Notes under the pieces: model-generated
What the model saw: the letters and a program-made list of their open reading frames with translations, nothing else
Told to the model about the DNA's origin: nothing
Database searches by the model: none
Shown here: positions 23,975 to 33,875 of the stretch, piece by piece
Layout: every line of letters begins with the position of its first letter
How positions within the stretch are numbered: position 1 is the first letter of the stretch
DNA from: Runella zeae DSM 19591
GTDB taxonomy: Bacteria; Bacteroidota; Bacteroidia; Cytophagales; Spirosomataceae
Direction of reading: 5' to 3'
Assembly (NCBI RefSeq): GCF_000423565.1
Contig: NZ_KE384042.1
Coordinates: 122,482-186,481 of the forward strand
DNA: 64,000 bases
Translations under genes and position numbers: made by a program

Positions 23975-25219
23975 ATGGATAGCGTAGTATTGATAGAATC
24001 TTTTGCCGAGTTTGCTCGCTCCAAAAATATAGATCGCCCTACCATTATAAAGGTGTTGGAGGAAGTGTTTCGCACAATGATTCGTAAAAAATACGGTACT
24101 GATACCAATTTTGATGTCATTATCAACCCTGATACTGGAGATTTAGAAATGTGGCGTACCCGCGAAATCGTGGATGATAATTCGGAAGATATTTGGGAAC
24201 CAGATAAAATTCCGCTAGCAGAAGCCCGTAAAATTCAGGACGACTTTGAGGTAGGCGAAGAAGTGGCTGAAGAGGTAAAATTAGAGGATTTTGGACGTCG
24301 ATTGGTACAAACAGCACGCCAGACGTTGATTCAAAAAGTAAAAGATTTAGAAAAAGAACTCCTATATTATAAATACAAAGATATGGTCGGCGACCTTATC
24401 ACAGTAGAAGTATATCAGATTCTTAAAAACGAAATCATTTGCTTGGATTCAGAAAGTAACGAACTCGTTTTGCCGAAACAAGAACAAATCTTTAAGGATA
24501 AATATCGCAAAGGAGAGCCTGTAAAAGTAGTGATTCATAAGGTAGAACTCAACAACGGTACACCCCGTATCACACTTTCACGGACTTCACCAGTATTTTT
24601 GGAGAGATTGTTTGAAACCGAAATTCCCGAAATTTATGACGGATTAATCAATATCCGTAAGATTGTACGGGAGCCAGGTGAGCGTGCTAAAGTAGCCGTA
24701 GAATCTTATGACGACCGCATCGACCCCGTAGGGGCTTGCGTAGGTATGAAAGGCTCTCGGATTCACACGATTGTTCGTGAATTGAACAATGAGAATATTG
24801 ACGTGATCAATTACACCGAAAATCTAGAACTTCTCATTCAACGTGCTTTGAGCCCTGCTAAGATTACTTCTATGTCAATCGACAAAGAAGGTAAGCGAGT
24901 GGCAGTATATCTCAAACCCGACCAAGTGTCGTTGGCAATTGGAAAGGGAGGTCAAAATATCAAGCTTGCAGGGCGACTTGTAGGTATGGAGATAGATGTG
25001 TTTAGAGATGTAGAAGGCCAAGAAGACGAAGAGGACGTTGACTTGAGCGAATTTACAGATGAGATTGACGAGTGGATGATTGAAGAATTCCGCAAGATAG
25101 GTTTGGACACTGCTAAGCAAGTGATCAATATTAGTAGAGAAGAACTTGTGCGCCGTACCGACCTTGAAGAAGAAACAGTGGAAGAAATCTTGGAAATTTT
25201 GCGTCGTGAGTTTGAGTAG
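23975..25219 (+). CDS. nusA: Transcription termination/antitermination protein NusA
   Basis: The 414-residue protein binds RNA polymerase and nascent RNA to modulate pausing, termination and antitermination. An N-terminal RNAP-binding domain (about residues 1-130) is followed by an S1 domain (about 135-205), then KH domains with DPVGACVGMKGSRIHTIVREL and VSLAIGKGGQNIKLAGRLVG. A short acidic C-terminal helix-hairpin region follows. It lacks the two acidic repeats of E. coli NusA, which is common outside Proteobacteria. It lies between rimP and infB. Confidence 0.97.
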   Translation: MDSVVLIESFAEFARSKNIDRPTIIKVLEEVFRTMIRKKYGTDTNFDVIINPDTGDLEMWRTREIVDDNSEDIWEPDKIPLAEARKIQDDFEVGEEVAEEVKLEDFGRRLVQTARQTLIQKVKDLEKELLYYKYKDMVGDLITVEVYQILKNEIICLDSESNELVLPKQEQIFKDKYRKGEPVKVVIHKVELNNGTPRITLSRTSPVFLERLFETEIPEIYDGLINIRKIVREPGERAKVAVESYDDRIDPVGACVGMKGSRIHTIVRELNNENIDVINYTENLELLIQRALSPAKITSMSIDKEGKRVAVYLKPDQVSLAIGKGGQNIKLAGRLVGMEIDVFRDVEGQEDEEDVDLSEFTDEIDEWMIEEFRKIGLDTAKQVINISREELVRRTDLEEETVEEILEILRREFE

Positions 25220-25408
25220 AAAACAGATTTTGGGATTGATTTTCACCTTTTATGAGAATTAAAAACCAGAATAATTGCCGACTACCCTCAACGTACACCA
25301 TATGGATAACCATACTTGATAAATAAATCTTTATCTTTGGGTTAATTTTCAGGGTTTTCCTAATAACGAATAAACAATAACCCGTACTCAAGTACGAATA
25401 TTTCCAGT

Positions 25409-28400
25409 ATGTCGGAAGAAAAAAGTATGCGCCTTAGCCAAGCGGCCCGAATTCTCAACCGAAGCCACGCGGCGGTTGCGAGTATTTTGGGCGCAAAAGG
25501 TTTTAAGGTTGACAACAATCCTAACACCAAACTAAACGCAGAGCAGTTAGAATTTTTGGCAAAAGAATTCAAAGCTGAAGGTCTGCTAGGGGGAAGTACG
25601 CCCAAAAAAGAAGAGGTAAATATCCCCGTAGCTCCTTCAGAAGATAGCCCTGTGTTGTATTTCCGTAATTCTCAGTCAGGAATTGCTCCTAAACCTGTCA
25701 ACCCAGAGGCTCAATCTGAGAAGATAGAAAAAAGCCCTGAGCCTGAGCGCGCAGAAACCTCGTCGATTGGACTCAAAGTAGTGGGCAAGATAGATTTGGA
25801 TGCCCCTAGAAGTACAAAAAATGTGGTCCCTCCTAAGGTGGTCGAAGAACCTAAGCCAGTGGAAGCACCCGTAGAAGAGAAAAAAGTAGAACCAGCAGTA
25901 GAAGTGGTGGTTCCTGAAATAGTAGCCGAGAAACCGGTAGTAGAAGAACCTAAGGTGACTGAAGAGCCTAAAGTCGTAGCTCCTGCACCTGTGGAAGAAG
26001 CTAAGCCTGAGGTGATTTCAGTACCAGTGGTGGAAGAACCTACTGTGGAGGTAAAACAGGAGGTAGTTTCAGCACCAGAAGTGACTCCTCCACCTGTCGA
26101 AAAACCTGAACCTCCTAAAGCACCAGTAGTAGAGCCAGTGGTGAAAGAGGATGTAGTAAAAAATGAGCCAATAGTAGAACCGCCTAAAGCGCCAGTGGTA
26201 GAGCCTAAAATTGCTCCCAAAGAACAACCAAAACCAGTACCACCTGTTGCTAAAGTGGAAAAGCAGCAGGCTCCATTTGTCCATCCTAAAAATAAACCAG
26301 CTGCACCCAAAGAAGTGTTACCGACAGAGCCAGAAATTGAACCTGAGCTTATAGAAGCCAAAGCCGATCAACTCAAAGGATTGACGATTTTAGGCAAAAT
26401 TGAGCTACCTACCGAGCGCCGTAGTGGCGGAGAGAGTGGCGGTCATAATAAGGACAAAGACCGCGACAAAAAACGTAAACGTAAGCGTTTGCGCAAAGGG
26501 GAAAAAGTAACCGAAAATGCCCCCCAAGCACAAAATACTAATAACAATAGTAACAACAACAATAGTAACAATAACAACAATAACAATAAAGGGAAGGGCG
26601 AAAAAGGTGGACATCCGAACACTAACAACGCCAATAATCCCAACACTAACAACGCCAACAAGGGAGCTAATACCCCAAGTACGCCAGCTGCAAACACTCC
26701 TAATAACAATGCCAAAAAAGGCAATACAACAGGAACACCTAACAGCGGTGGTAGTGGTAACAACAAAAAAGGTAATAATCGGCGTGAACGCAAAGACGAA
26801 ATCACCGACAAAGAAGTATCTGAGTCAATCAAGGCTACCAATGCTAGATTGAGTGGAGGTACACGGGGTAAAAACTTTGGGGCCGACAAACGCCGCGAGC
26901 GTAGAAGGGTAAGGGCAGAAGCAGAAGAAGAACGCTTGATGCAAGAGCAGGAAGATGCAAGAGTACTTAAAGTAACTGAATTTATTTCGGCCAATGAGCT
27001 TGCGTCTCTTATGGGTGTATCAGTACAAGAAGTAATTTCGGTATGTTTGAGTATGGGAATGTTTGTGTCCATAAACCAACGCTTAGATGCCGAAAGTATC
27101 ACCCTGATAGCAGATGAATTTGACTATGAAGTAGAATTTATTTCGGCCGAAGAAGAAATCCAAGGTGATGTAGAAGTAGAAGAAGATGATGAGGAATCGT
27201 TGCAAGAACGAGCACCAATTGTAACTATTATGGGTCACGTTGACCACGGTAAAACATCTCTACTTGACTATATTCGACGCACTCGCGTAGCAGCCGGCGA
27301 AGCTGGGGGAATTACGCAGCACATTGGAGCATACAGCGTTAAGACAGACGGTGGTCGTCGAATCGCCTTCCTCGATACACCAGGTCACGAAGCTTTTACG
27401 GCGATGCGTGCACGTGGAGCTAAAGTAACTGACGTAGTTATTATCGTCATTGCGGCTGACGATTCAGTAATGCCTCAAACACGCGAAGCCATCAACCACG
27501 CCCAAAACGCGGGGGTGCCGATTGTGTTTGCATTTAGTAAAATTGACAAGCCGGGTGCCAACCCTGAAAAAATACGGGAGGCATTGGCCAATATGAATAT
27601 CTTAGTCGAAGAGTGGGGTGGTAAATATCAAACCCAAGAAATTTCTTCAAAATCAGGTTTGGGGATTCCAGATTTGTTGGAGAAGGTGCTTCTGGAGGCA
27701 GATTTGCTCGAACTCAAGGCAAATCCTGATCGCCGCGCTTCTGGTACGGTGATTGAAGCCTCTCTCGACAAAGGTCGTGGGTATGTTGCTACTATTTTGG
27801 TGCAAACAGGTACATTGCGTGTGGGGGATGTGATTTTGGCAGGTGCGCACTTTGGTCGTGTAAGAGCGATGTTTGATGCTACCGGAACTCGCCTCAAAGA
27901 AGCAGGCCCTTCTACGCCAGTTCAATTGTTGGGCTTAAACGGAGCCCCACAAGCGGGAGATAAGTTCAACGTAATGGAAAATGAGCGTGAAGCGCGCGAA
28001 ATTGCCAACAAACGTGAGCAAATCATGCGCGAGCAGACGATTCGTACTCGTAAGCATATTACTCTTGAGGAAATTGGACGCCGTAAAGCCATCGGAACCT
28101 TCAAAGAACTCAATATCATTGTTAAAGGTGACGTGGACGGGTCGGTAGAAGCACTTTCAGATTCATTGCTAAAACTCTCGACCGAAGAAGTTCAGGTAAA
28201 TATCATTAACAAAGCGGTGGGGCAAATTGCCGAATCGGATGTTAACCTTGCAATTGCTTCTGACGCCATTATTGTTGGTTTCCAAGTAAGACCTTCCAAC
28301 AATGCCAAAAAACTGGCCGAACAAGAACAAATCGAAATTCGCCTGTACTCCGTTATTTATGATGCTATCAACGAGGTGAAAGATGCTATGCTAGGCTTAC

Positions 28401-28714
28401 TAGAACCTACCATGGAGGAAGTAATCGTTGGTAATGCCGAAGTACGTGAGGTATTTAAAATCAGTAAAGTTGGTACAGTGGCGGGTTCTTATGTTACAGA
28501 TGGTCTCATCAAACGTAATAACAAAGTGCGTGTTATTAGAGACTTTATCGTGGTACATGAAGGCGAAATATCGCAGCTTAAACGTTTCAAAGATGATGTC
28601 AATGAAGTAAAATCAGGATTTGAATTCGGATTGAGTATCAAAGGTCTCAACGATATTCAAATCGGAGATGTCATCGAAAGCTTTGAAATGAAAGAAGTAA
28701 AAAGAACACTCTAA
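25409..28714 (+). CDS. infB: Translation initiation factor IF-2 with long low-complexity N-terminus
   Basis: The 1101-residue GTPase places fMet-tRNA on the 30S subunit. A short N-terminal IF2_N helix region ([18 protein letters not shown]) precedes about 350 residues rich in Pro, Val, Glu and Lys, and then an Asn-rich tract (about 370-450). The G domain begins near residue 609: [12 protein letters not shown] (G1), then DTPGHEAF (G3). The G4 motif is SKID at residues 710-713 instead of the usual NKxD. Domains II-IV follow normally, ending [18 protein letters not shown]. It is the last gene of the rimP-nusA-infB cluster. Confidence 0.97.
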   Translation: MSEEKSMRLSQAARILNRSHAAVASILGAKGFKVDNNPNTKLNAEQLEFLAKEFKAEGLLGGSTPKKEEVNIPVAPSEDSPVLYFRNSQSGIAPKPVNPEAQSEKIEKSPEPERAETSSIGLKVVGKIDLDAPRSTKNVVPPKVVEEPKPVEAPVEEKKVEPAVEVVVPEIVAEKPVVEEPKVTEEPKVVAPAPVEEAKPEVISVPVVEEPTVEVKQEVVSAPEVTPPPVEKPEPPKAPVVEPVVKEDVVKNEPIVEPPKAPVVEPKIAPKEQPKPVPPVAKVEKQQAPFVHPKNKPAAPKEVLPTEPEIEPELIEAKADQLKGLTILGKIELPTERRSGGESGGHNKDKDRDKKRKRKRLRKGEKVTENAPQAQNTNNNSNNNNSNNNNNNNKGKGEKGGHPNTNNANNPNTNNANKGANTPSTPAANTPNNNAKKGNTTGTPNSGGSGNNKKGNNRRERKDEITDKEVSESIKATNARLSGGTRGKNFGADKRRERRRVRAEAEEERLMQEQEDARVLKVTEFISANELASLMGVSVQEVISVCLSMGMFVSINQRLDAESITLIADEFDYEVEFISAEEEIQGDVEVEEDDEESLQERAPIVTIMGHVDHGKTSLLDYIRRTRVAAGEAGGITQHIGAYSVKTDGGRRIAFLDTPGHEAFTAMRARGAKVTDVVIIVIAADDSVMPQTREAINHAQNAGVPIVFAFSKIDKPGANPEKIREALANMNILVEEWGGKYQTQEISSKSGLGIPDLLEKVLLEADLLELKANPDRRASGTVIEASLDKGRGYVATILVQTGTLRVGDVILAGAHFGRVRAMFDATGTRLKEAGPSTPVQLLGLNGAPQAGDKFNVMENEREAREIANKREQIMREQTIRTRKHITLEEIGRRKAIGTFKELNIIVKGDVDGSVEALSDSLLKLSTEEVQVNIINKAVGQIAESDVNLAIASDAIIVGFQVRPSNNAKKLAEQEQIEIRLYSVIYDAINEVKDAMLGLLEPTMEEVIVGNAEVREVFKISKVGTVAGSYVTDGLIKRNNKVRVIRDFIVVHEGEISQLKRFKDDVNEVKSGFEFGLSIKGLNDIQIGDVIESFEMKEVKRTL

Positions 28715-28788
28715 GTCAACGGGTAAGCTCATAAAACAGGCTCGAATAAAAGCTTTGCAGTTAATGGATTTACCTCAATAATTTTTCT

Positions 28789-28825
28789 AACAGGCTTTTG
28801 GAACTTCCAGAAGCCTGTTTGTTTT
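28789..28825 (+). terminator. Terminator after infB
   Basis: AACAGGCTT/AAGCCTGTT plus an inner TTGG/CCAG extension makes a 13-bp stem with loop AACTT, followed by a T-rich tail. It closes the rimP-nusA-infB transcript about 75 bp after the infB stop. Confidence 0.85.
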
Positions 28826-28946
28826 GTTGTAACTATAGACAGTTTTATTGAGATTAAAAAGACCATACCCATCATACACTTGAGTGGTACCGTGGCCTTG
28901 TCTATGATAAACTCTCTATCAACACCCGTTTGTTGGGTTATAATAT

Positions 28947-28954
28947 TATATTTG
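28947..28954 (+). promoter_or_regulatory. -7 element upstream of the CPBP gene
   Basis: TATATTTG matches TAnnTTTG; the nearest TTTG is only 14 bp upstream, so the -33 is not convincing. It is 54 bp before the GTG start. Confidence 0.35.
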
Positions 28955-29008
28955 TGTTTATTTTAAGTAGTTAAGTAGCGCTGCACCGTAATTAACAAAT
29001 CCTAGCCT

Positions 29009-29980
29009 GTGAAAAATATTCCTTCTGAAATAGCTCATAGCGTACCTCAACGGCCTCCTTGGCGCAACATGATGCTGTTGATAGGGCTTATATTACTTGG
29101 TATGTCGATAGGTAATATGTTGGCTATGGGGGCTATCGTGTTGTTGAGTTTTATGCACGGAAAGCTCAGTCTAGAACAAATTACTCAAATGCTCCAAGCC
29201 CCTGAGCAGTTTCCGTATGCTTGGTGGTACTTAATGTTGTTGCATGGAGTTTCTCACTTTTTTTCTTTTTTTCTACCCAGCATAATTTACTGGAAATGGT
29301 CTGAGCAACACCGTATTGAAGAGTTTGTGCGTCGTCCTCTTCCTTCCTACTTGGTGTTGGCGATTGTGTTGTTGACAGTTATCGTTTTTATGCCTTTCAA
29401 CAGTTGGGTGATTGAATGGAATAGCCATCTACACTTGCCGCAAGGATTGCAAAGAGTAGAGGAGTGGATGTCGGGTAAAGAGCAAGAACTAGCCCGAATG
29501 ACTCAATTCCTAACAAGTTTTGATTCTGTATTAGAGTTAGTTGTAGCTGTGATAGTTATGGCTGTGATTCCAGCGATAGGAGAAGAGGTATTGTTTAGAG
29601 GTATTATACAGCGTAAAATTTTCCATAAAATTGGGGATGTACATCTTTCAATTTGGATTACGGCGATGCTTTTTAGTGCCATACATCTACAATTTTTTGG
29701 GTTTATCCCAAGGCTTTTACTAGGGGGGATGTTTGGGTATATGTATGTTTGGACGCGTAATTTGTGGGCACCTATCTTTGCTCATTTTGTCCATAATGCT
29801 ACGACCGTTATCATCGTCTTTTTAGCACATCGAAAAGCAATCAATTTTGATGTAGAAAATACCGAATCTTCTGTACCTTGGATTGGAGCCTTGGTGTCTT
29901 TAGCACTAACTACTGGCTTGCTTTTTAACTTAAAAATGATTGTAAACCGAAGTTCTGCCTCAACGAATGGTACTCAATAA
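29009..29980 (+). CDS. CPBP-family intramembrane metalloprotease
   Basis: The 323-residue protein has about eight hydrophobic segments and the CPBP (Abi) motifs: AIGEEVLFRGIIQRKI with the EExxxR signature, and later HFVHNAT with the conserved His. Bacterial relatives include Rce1-like proteases and self-immunity proteins for bacteriocins; the role here is unknown. The start is a GTG at 29009; the first in-frame ATG would remove about 20 residues. It overlaps the next small gene by 14 bp, which suggests coupling with DUF2007 and cdsA. Confidence 0.9.
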   Translation: MKNIPSEIAHSVPQRPPWRNMMLLIGLILLGMSIGNMLAMGAIVLLSFMHGKLSLEQITQMLQAPEQFPYAWWYLMLLHGVSHFFSFFLPSIIYWKWSEQHRIEEFVRRPLPSYLVLAIVLLTVIVFMPFNSWVIEWNSHLHLPQGLQRVEEWMSGKEQELARMTQFLTSFDSVLELVVAVIVMAVIPAIGEEVLFRGIIQRKIFHKIGDVHLSIWITAMLFSAIHLQFFGFIPRLLLGGMFGYMYVWTRNLWAPIFAHFVHNATTVIIVFLAHRKAINFDVENTESSVPWIGALVSLALTTGLLFNLKMIVNRSSASTNGTQ

Positions 29981-30179
29981 CTGGGAAAAGATTTTTGAAA
30001 CAAGTTTTCAACACCGAGCCGAGATTGTAAAAGAATACCTAGAGCAACAAGGCATTTCGGCGGTAATCATCAATAAGCAGGATAGTAGTTATCATTTTGG
30101 AAAGTGCGAGGTGTATGTTCCTCTGAAGGATTCAATCATCGCTAAAACAATTGTAGTGAATGAAATCTCGTTTGGATAA
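29967..30179 (+). CDS. DUF2007-like small protein
   Basis: The 70-residue protein has the compact alpha-beta pattern of DUF2007 ('putative signal transducing') proteins: KIFETSFQHRAEIVKEYLEQ, an AVIINKQDS strand and CEVYVPLKDSIIAKTIV. It lacks signal and membrane segments. It overlaps the CPBP gene by 14 bp and the cdsA gene by 20 bp, so the three are translationally coupled. The function is not known. Confidence 0.75.
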   Translation: MVLNNWEKIFETSFQHRAEIVKEYLEQQGISAVIINKQDSSYHFGKCEVYVPLKDSIIAKTIVVNEISFG

Positions 30180-30993
30180 ATTATCAAACCTTCAACAACG
30201 CATCATAGCCGCTATTGTAGGAGTTGCCATTATTTTATGGGCTATTTTATACGCAGATTGGACTTTTTTATTGCTTTTTTGCGCTATCAGTACCTTTACC
30301 CAATTGGAGTTTTATAAGCTCTTGGGCCTTGACGGCAATCAGCCCTTGACCTACTATGGAACCATGTGTGGCGTTTTTATCAATGTGCTTACCTATTTGA
30401 TAGAAAAAGAAATTATAGGTTTTCAAAATTATTTTCTCATTAGTCCTCTAGTGACGATGATATTTTTCATTAAGCTTTATAAAAAGAGAGATTTGAAACC
30501 TTTTCAAAATATTGCTTTTACTTTTTTGGGTATTATTTACGTGGCGATTCCTTTTTCACTTTTGAGTGTATTGGCGATGAGAGGCGGAACCTATAATTTT
30601 GAAATTGTATTAGGATGTTTGCTATTGCTCTGGGCGACAGATATCGGTGCTTATTTTGCTGGTACTTACTTAGGAAAGCGTAAGCTTTTTGAAAGAGTTT
30701 CTCCCAAAAAATCTTGGGAAGGAGCTGCTGGAGGAGCTGCTTTTGCAGGCTTAGTAGCTTTTGTATTAGGGGTTTATTTCAAAAGCCACGAGCCGTGGGA
30801 GTGGTATTGTATTGCAGCGTTGATTGTGGTCGGAGGTACCCTAGGAGACTTGGTAGAATCACTCTTCAAAAGAAGTATTGCTATCAAAGATTCGGGAAGT
30901 ACAATACCCGGGCATGGCGGTTTTTTGGACCGTTTTGATGGGCTCCTTCTTTCGACTCCTTTTATTGTGACCTTTGTTAAAATTTTTTCCTGA
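30160..30993 (+). CDS. cdsA: Phosphatidate cytidylyltransferase
   Basis: The 277-residue integral membrane enzyme makes CDP-diacylglycerol from phosphatidic acid and CTP, the branch point of phospholipid synthesis. It has about seven hydrophobic segments, the SPKKSWEGAAGG motif and the C-terminal signature KDSGSTIPGHGGFLDRFDGL. The ATG at 30160 overlaps the end of the DUF2007 gene. Length is normal for the family. Confidence 0.96.
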   Translation: MKSRLDKLSNLQQRIIAAIVGVAIILWAILYADWTFLLLFCAISTFTQLEFYKLLGLDGNQPLTYYGTMCGVFINVLTYLIEKEIIGFQNYFLISPLVTMIFFIKLYKKRDLKPFQNIAFTFLGIIYVAIPFSLLSVLAMRGGTYNFEIVLGCLLLLWATDIGAYFAGTYLGKRKLFERVSPKKSWEGAAGGAAFAGLVAFVLGVYFKSHEPWEWYCIAALIVVGGTLGDLVESLFKRSIAIKDSGSTIPGHGGFLDRFDGLLLSTPFIVTFVKIFS

Positions 30994-31014
30994 ACTAAGA
31001 CGTTAAAATAGTAG

Positions 31015-31022
31015 TAGCTTTG
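31015..31022 (+). promoter_or_regulatory. -7 element upstream of the carboxypeptidase-like-domain gene
   Basis: TAGCTTTG fits TAnnTTTG exactly and lies 26 bp before the ATG at 31049; no TTTG is found at the -33 position. It favours the ATG at 31049 as the start. Confidence 0.45.
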
Positions 31023-31048
31023 TCGTTCCTGAACTTAAATTGAATATC

Positions 31049-31783
31049 ATGCAACAAAAAAATATATATAGCTTCTTCTTCTTGTTACTCTTGTGCGTGG
31101 GATTGGTAGGTGTATCTTCAAATGAGACCCAAGCCCAAGGGCAAGTCAAAAGTATTATGTTTACGGGACGGGTAGTAGGTGTAAAAGGCACTCAGACTTT
31201 ATCCAAAGCTTATATATTTATCCCGCGAGCAGGAAGAGGAACGCTTGCCGACGAAGGCGGGTATTTTGCTTTGCCGGTATTTCCTGGAGATAGTGTGGTG
31301 TTTAGTTATCTAGGTTATCAGAAGCAGTACCATGTCATTCCTCGTCGACATATGGAAGAGTCTTACTCTGCTATTATCTTGATGAAAGAAGATATTAAGA
31401 CCTTAGCTGAAGTAAAAGTCTATCCCTATGCCACTGAGGAGGAGTTTAAAAAAGCCATCATTGCTATGAAGCTACCTGATGAGTTTGAACGTGAAAACCT
31501 CGAAAAAAATACCCGGCAAGAATTGCTAATGCAAATGGCCGCCGCTACTCCTATGAGTGCAGCAAGTAATTATAGGTCTTTTATGGATCAACAGATATTT
31601 GGCCGAGAAAATGCTGCCAATCGAAGTTTTACAACGGCATTTCCTTTCCTTAATCCATTTGCTTGGGCCAATTTCCTGAAGTCAGTTAAAAACGGCGACT
31701 TGAAAAAGAAAGAATATCGCGAAATTCTGAATCAGGCACCCCGCGAGAATCTTACACGTCAAGATATTTTAAAGAAAGATTAG
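31049..31783 (+). CDS. Secreted protein with carboxypeptidase-regulatory-like domain
   Basis: The 244-residue protein has a signal peptide (hydrophobic SFFFLLLLCVGLVGVSS, ending in AQG) and a beta-sandwich domain of the carboxypeptidase D regulatory type: FTGRVVGVKGTQTLSKAYIF, GTLADEGGYFALPVFPGDS, VVFSYLGYQKQ and VKVYPYATEEEFKKAI. The C-terminal half is helical and unassigned. Such domains occur at the N-terminus of TonB-linked receptors, but here there is no barrel. ATG 31049 is preferred over a TTG nine bases upstream. The role is unknown. Confidence 0.8.
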   Translation: MQQKNIYSFFFLLLLCVGLVGVSSNETQAQGQVKSIMFTGRVVGVKGTQTLSKAYIFIPRAGRGTLADEGGYFALPVFPGDSVVFSYLGYQKQYHVIPRRHMEESYSAIILMKEDIKTLAEVKVYPYATEEEFKKAIIAMKLPDEFERENLEKNTRQELLMQMAAATPMSAASNYRSFMDQQIFGRENAANRSFTTAFPFLNPFAWANFLKSVKNGDLKKKEYREILNQAPRENLTRQDILKKD

Positions 31784-31784
31784 C

Positions 31785-32600
31785 CTAGCGTGACCCACTA
31801 GGGGTACCGAAGTTTTGCATGCTCATATGCTGACCGTCGAAGGTAGCATAGCTTTGATATACAATCCAATCTCCTAAAATCACCACGTGACTTTGCCCTT
31901 CTCCAATGGCATGGTAAACTTCTATGTGGCGGTGGCCAAAAACATAAAAATCGTGGTGCTTTTTGTTTTCTTGCTCAATGGCGTACTGAATAAGCCATTC
32001 GTTTTTTTCTCCCAAAAATTGGGGTAAGTCTGCTTTTGCATGTTTTTTCCAACTGTGTTCTGCCCACGATTGCCCTAGCCAAAGTGCCCAATCAGGGTGC
32101 ATGAGATTACCAAAAGCCCAACGCGAAATTTTGCTTTCAAAGACTTTTTGTAATACTTTATAAGAATAATCCCCCGGCCCTAGACCATCTCCATGAGTTA
32201 CTAAAAATCGAGTGGTAGAGGTAGGGGATTGAATGACCATTTCTAAAGGGCGTCGGTACATCTTTACGTTAAGCTCTTTGACAAGATAGTCGGTCATCCA
32301 CATATCATGATTGCCTGGAAAGACGATGATTTCAATACCCGCATCTGTAAGTTCGCCCAGTTTTCCCAAAAAACGCACAAATCCCTTCGGTACTACCCGA
32401 CGATGCTCGTACCAAAAATCAAACAAATCACCAACCAGACAAATCACTTGAGCTTCGTGACGAATGCTTTCTAACCATTTGACTACTTGCCGCTCTCTTT
32501 CAAGGCTTTTGGCGTGAGTAGGTGCCCCTAAATGAAAATCGGATGCAAAGAAAATTTTTTTTCCTGAAAGAAGCTGTACTTCTAACTGCTGAAAAGACAT
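31785..32600 (-). CDS. lpxH: UDP-2,3-diacylglucosamine diphosphatase
   Basis: The 271-residue calcineurin-like metallophosphoesterase hydrolyses UDP-2,3-diacylglucosamine to lipid X in lipid A synthesis. The metal-binding motifs are in order: FASDFHLG, VGDLFDFWYEH, FPGNHDMW, VTHGDGLGPGD and FGHRHIEVYH. Length fits the Bacteroidetes LpxH form, a little longer than the E. coli enzyme. It is convergent with the preceding gene with a gap of one base. Confidence 0.92.
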   Translation of the reverse strand: MSFQQLEVQLLSGKKIFFASDFHLGAPTHAKSLERERQVVKWLESIRHEAQVICLVGDLFDFWYEHRRVVPKGFVRFLGKLGELTDAGIEIIVFPGNHDMWMTDYLVKELNVKMYRRPLEMVIQSPTSTTRFLVTHGDGLGPGDYSYKVLQKVFESKISRWAFGNLMHPDWALWLGQSWAEHSWKKHAKADLPQFLGEKNEWLIQYAIEQENKKHHDFYVFGHRHIEVYHAIGEGQSHVVILGDWIVYQSYATFDGQHMSMQNFGTPSGSR

Positions 32601-32697
32601 GTTTTATATTTTAGAATTCAGGCAAAAATACGGAGATTACTTTATAAGATTTTTTAACTTTACGCTTCACCTGTATCAATATTAAATAGAATTTATC

Positions 32698-33192
32698 ATG
32701 CCCACAAAAGCAGAAGTATTTGAAAAGATTGCTGCGGACTTGGCTCAACAAGGTTTCAACGTCGTAAAACAAGACCAAACTCGTCCTTGGGGAGGTTTTT
32801 TTGTGTTGGACGAAGCCCAAACCCCGGCCTTTGCCGCAAAGTATTTTCCAAGCGTAGAGTTGTCGACGATACAAATTACGCAAAAACTTAGTCCTAAAAT
32901 TTTGGTAGTAGCTCCCGAAAAAAGATTGTCATGGCAATACCATCATAGGAGAGCCGAAATTTGGCGTGTAGTGAGTGGCATTGTAGGAGTAGTAAAAAGT
33001 GATACTGACCAAGAAACAGAAGTAAAATCTTACGAACCTGGTGAGCTCATCACACTACGTCAAGGAGAGCGGCACCGGTTGGTAGGTTTAGCCGAGTGGG
33101 GAGTGTTAGCCGAAATTTGGCAGCATACCGACGCTTCTCACCCCTCCGATGAAGACGATATTGTACGCGTTCAGGATGATTTTGGACGGTAA
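32698..33192 (+). CDS. Cupin protein related to the C-terminal domain of type II mannose-6-phosphate isomerase
   Basis: The 164-residue protein has the RPWGGFFVL start, the metal-binding LSWQYHHRRAEIWRVVSG and the ending EDDIVRVQDDFGR of type II phosphomannose isomerase cupins. The sugar-nucleotide transferase domain found in bifunctional enzymes is absent. It may isomerise a sugar phosphate; similar proteins are sometimes named phosphoheptose isomerase, which the sequence cannot confirm. It is followed 40 bp later by the YfiT-like gene. Confidence 0.8.
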   Translation: MPTKAEVFEKIAADLAQQGFNVVKQDQTRPWGGFFVLDEAQTPAFAAKYFPSVELSTIQITQKLSPKILVVAPEKRLSWQYHHRRAEIWRVVSGIVGVVKSDTDQETEVKSYEPGELITLRQGERHRLVGLAEWGVLAEIWQHTDASHPSDEDDIVRVQDDFGR

Positions 33193-33232
33193 TTTAGAAT
33201 AGGATTAAAGAGCATTCATCTAAAATTTCAAC

Positions 33233-33766
33233 ATGGAAGAATCACTTCGTTATCCGATTGGTCAATTTGAGTACGGAAAAATATACACACCGGCTGAGAC
33301 AAAATCTCAGATTCAAACCATCAGTGCATTGCCGTCGAAGTTGTTTAATGCCGTAAATCCCCTCACAGAAGCTCAACTCGACACGCCTTATCGTCCGGGA
33401 GGGTGGACAGTGTTGCAAACAGTGCACCACGTAGCCGATAGCCACATGAATGCTTATATTCGTTTTAAATTAGCATTGACTGAAGAAAACCCTTCTATCA
33501 AGCCGTACGAAGAAGCGCTCTGGGCCGAACTAGCTGATGGTAAAGGTGCGCCGGTCGATTGGTCATTGCAGTTACTCAAGTATGTACATTTGCGATGGGG
33601 AGTATTGCTCAATTCTCTTACTGATGCTGATTTGGCACGAACTTACTTTCATCCCGAATCCAAGCGAGTGTTTGCATTGAGAGAAGTGATAGCGATGTAT
33701 GCTTGGCACAGTGAGCATCACTATGAGCATATCAATCGGCTGTGTTTACGAGAAGGTTGGAAATAA
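33233..33766 (+). CDS. YfiT/DinB-like metal-dependent hydrolase or transferase
   Basis: The 177-residue protein belongs to the DinB/YfiT four-helix-bundle superfamily, with metal ligands in VHHVADSHMN and a second His cluster, WHSEHHYEHINRL. The YPIGQFEY start and RPGGWTVLQTVHH match the YfiT (BstA-like) group, in which some members are bacillithiol transferases. The actual thiol and substrate are not shown here. The gene follows the cupin gene on the same strand. Confidence 0.87.
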   Translation: MEESLRYPIGQFEYGKIYTPAETKSQIQTISALPSKLFNAVNPLTEAQLDTPYRPGGWTVLQTVHHVADSHMNAYIRFKLALTEENPSIKPYEEALWAELADGKGAPVDWSLQLLKYVHLRWGVLLNSLTDADLARTYFHPESKRVFALREVIAMYAWHSEHHYEHINRLCLREGWK

Positions 33767-33875
33767 AAAGCAAAAAAGAGATTTTTGGACTCCAATAAAT
33801 TTTTTAATGTGATTTTGCGTTTATTGAGGTGTAGTCATAAAAACAGATCACGAAAACAATTAATTTATTTTTAAA

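Noticed and set aside
25711-26361. Minus-strand frame of 216 codons, Ser/Thr/Gly-rich
   Set aside because: It mirrors the Pro/Val/Glu-rich N-terminus of infB and has no family features.
26530-26660. Repeated aacaac/aataac units resembling a short repeat array
   Set aside because: These are Asn codons in infB, in frame, with no equal-length spacers, so not a CRISPR array.
26443-27102. Minus-strand frame of 219 codons, Leu-rich
   Set aside because: It is the antisense of the Asn-rich and basic part of infB; the poly-Leu composition is a by-product of the repeated AAC/AAT codons.
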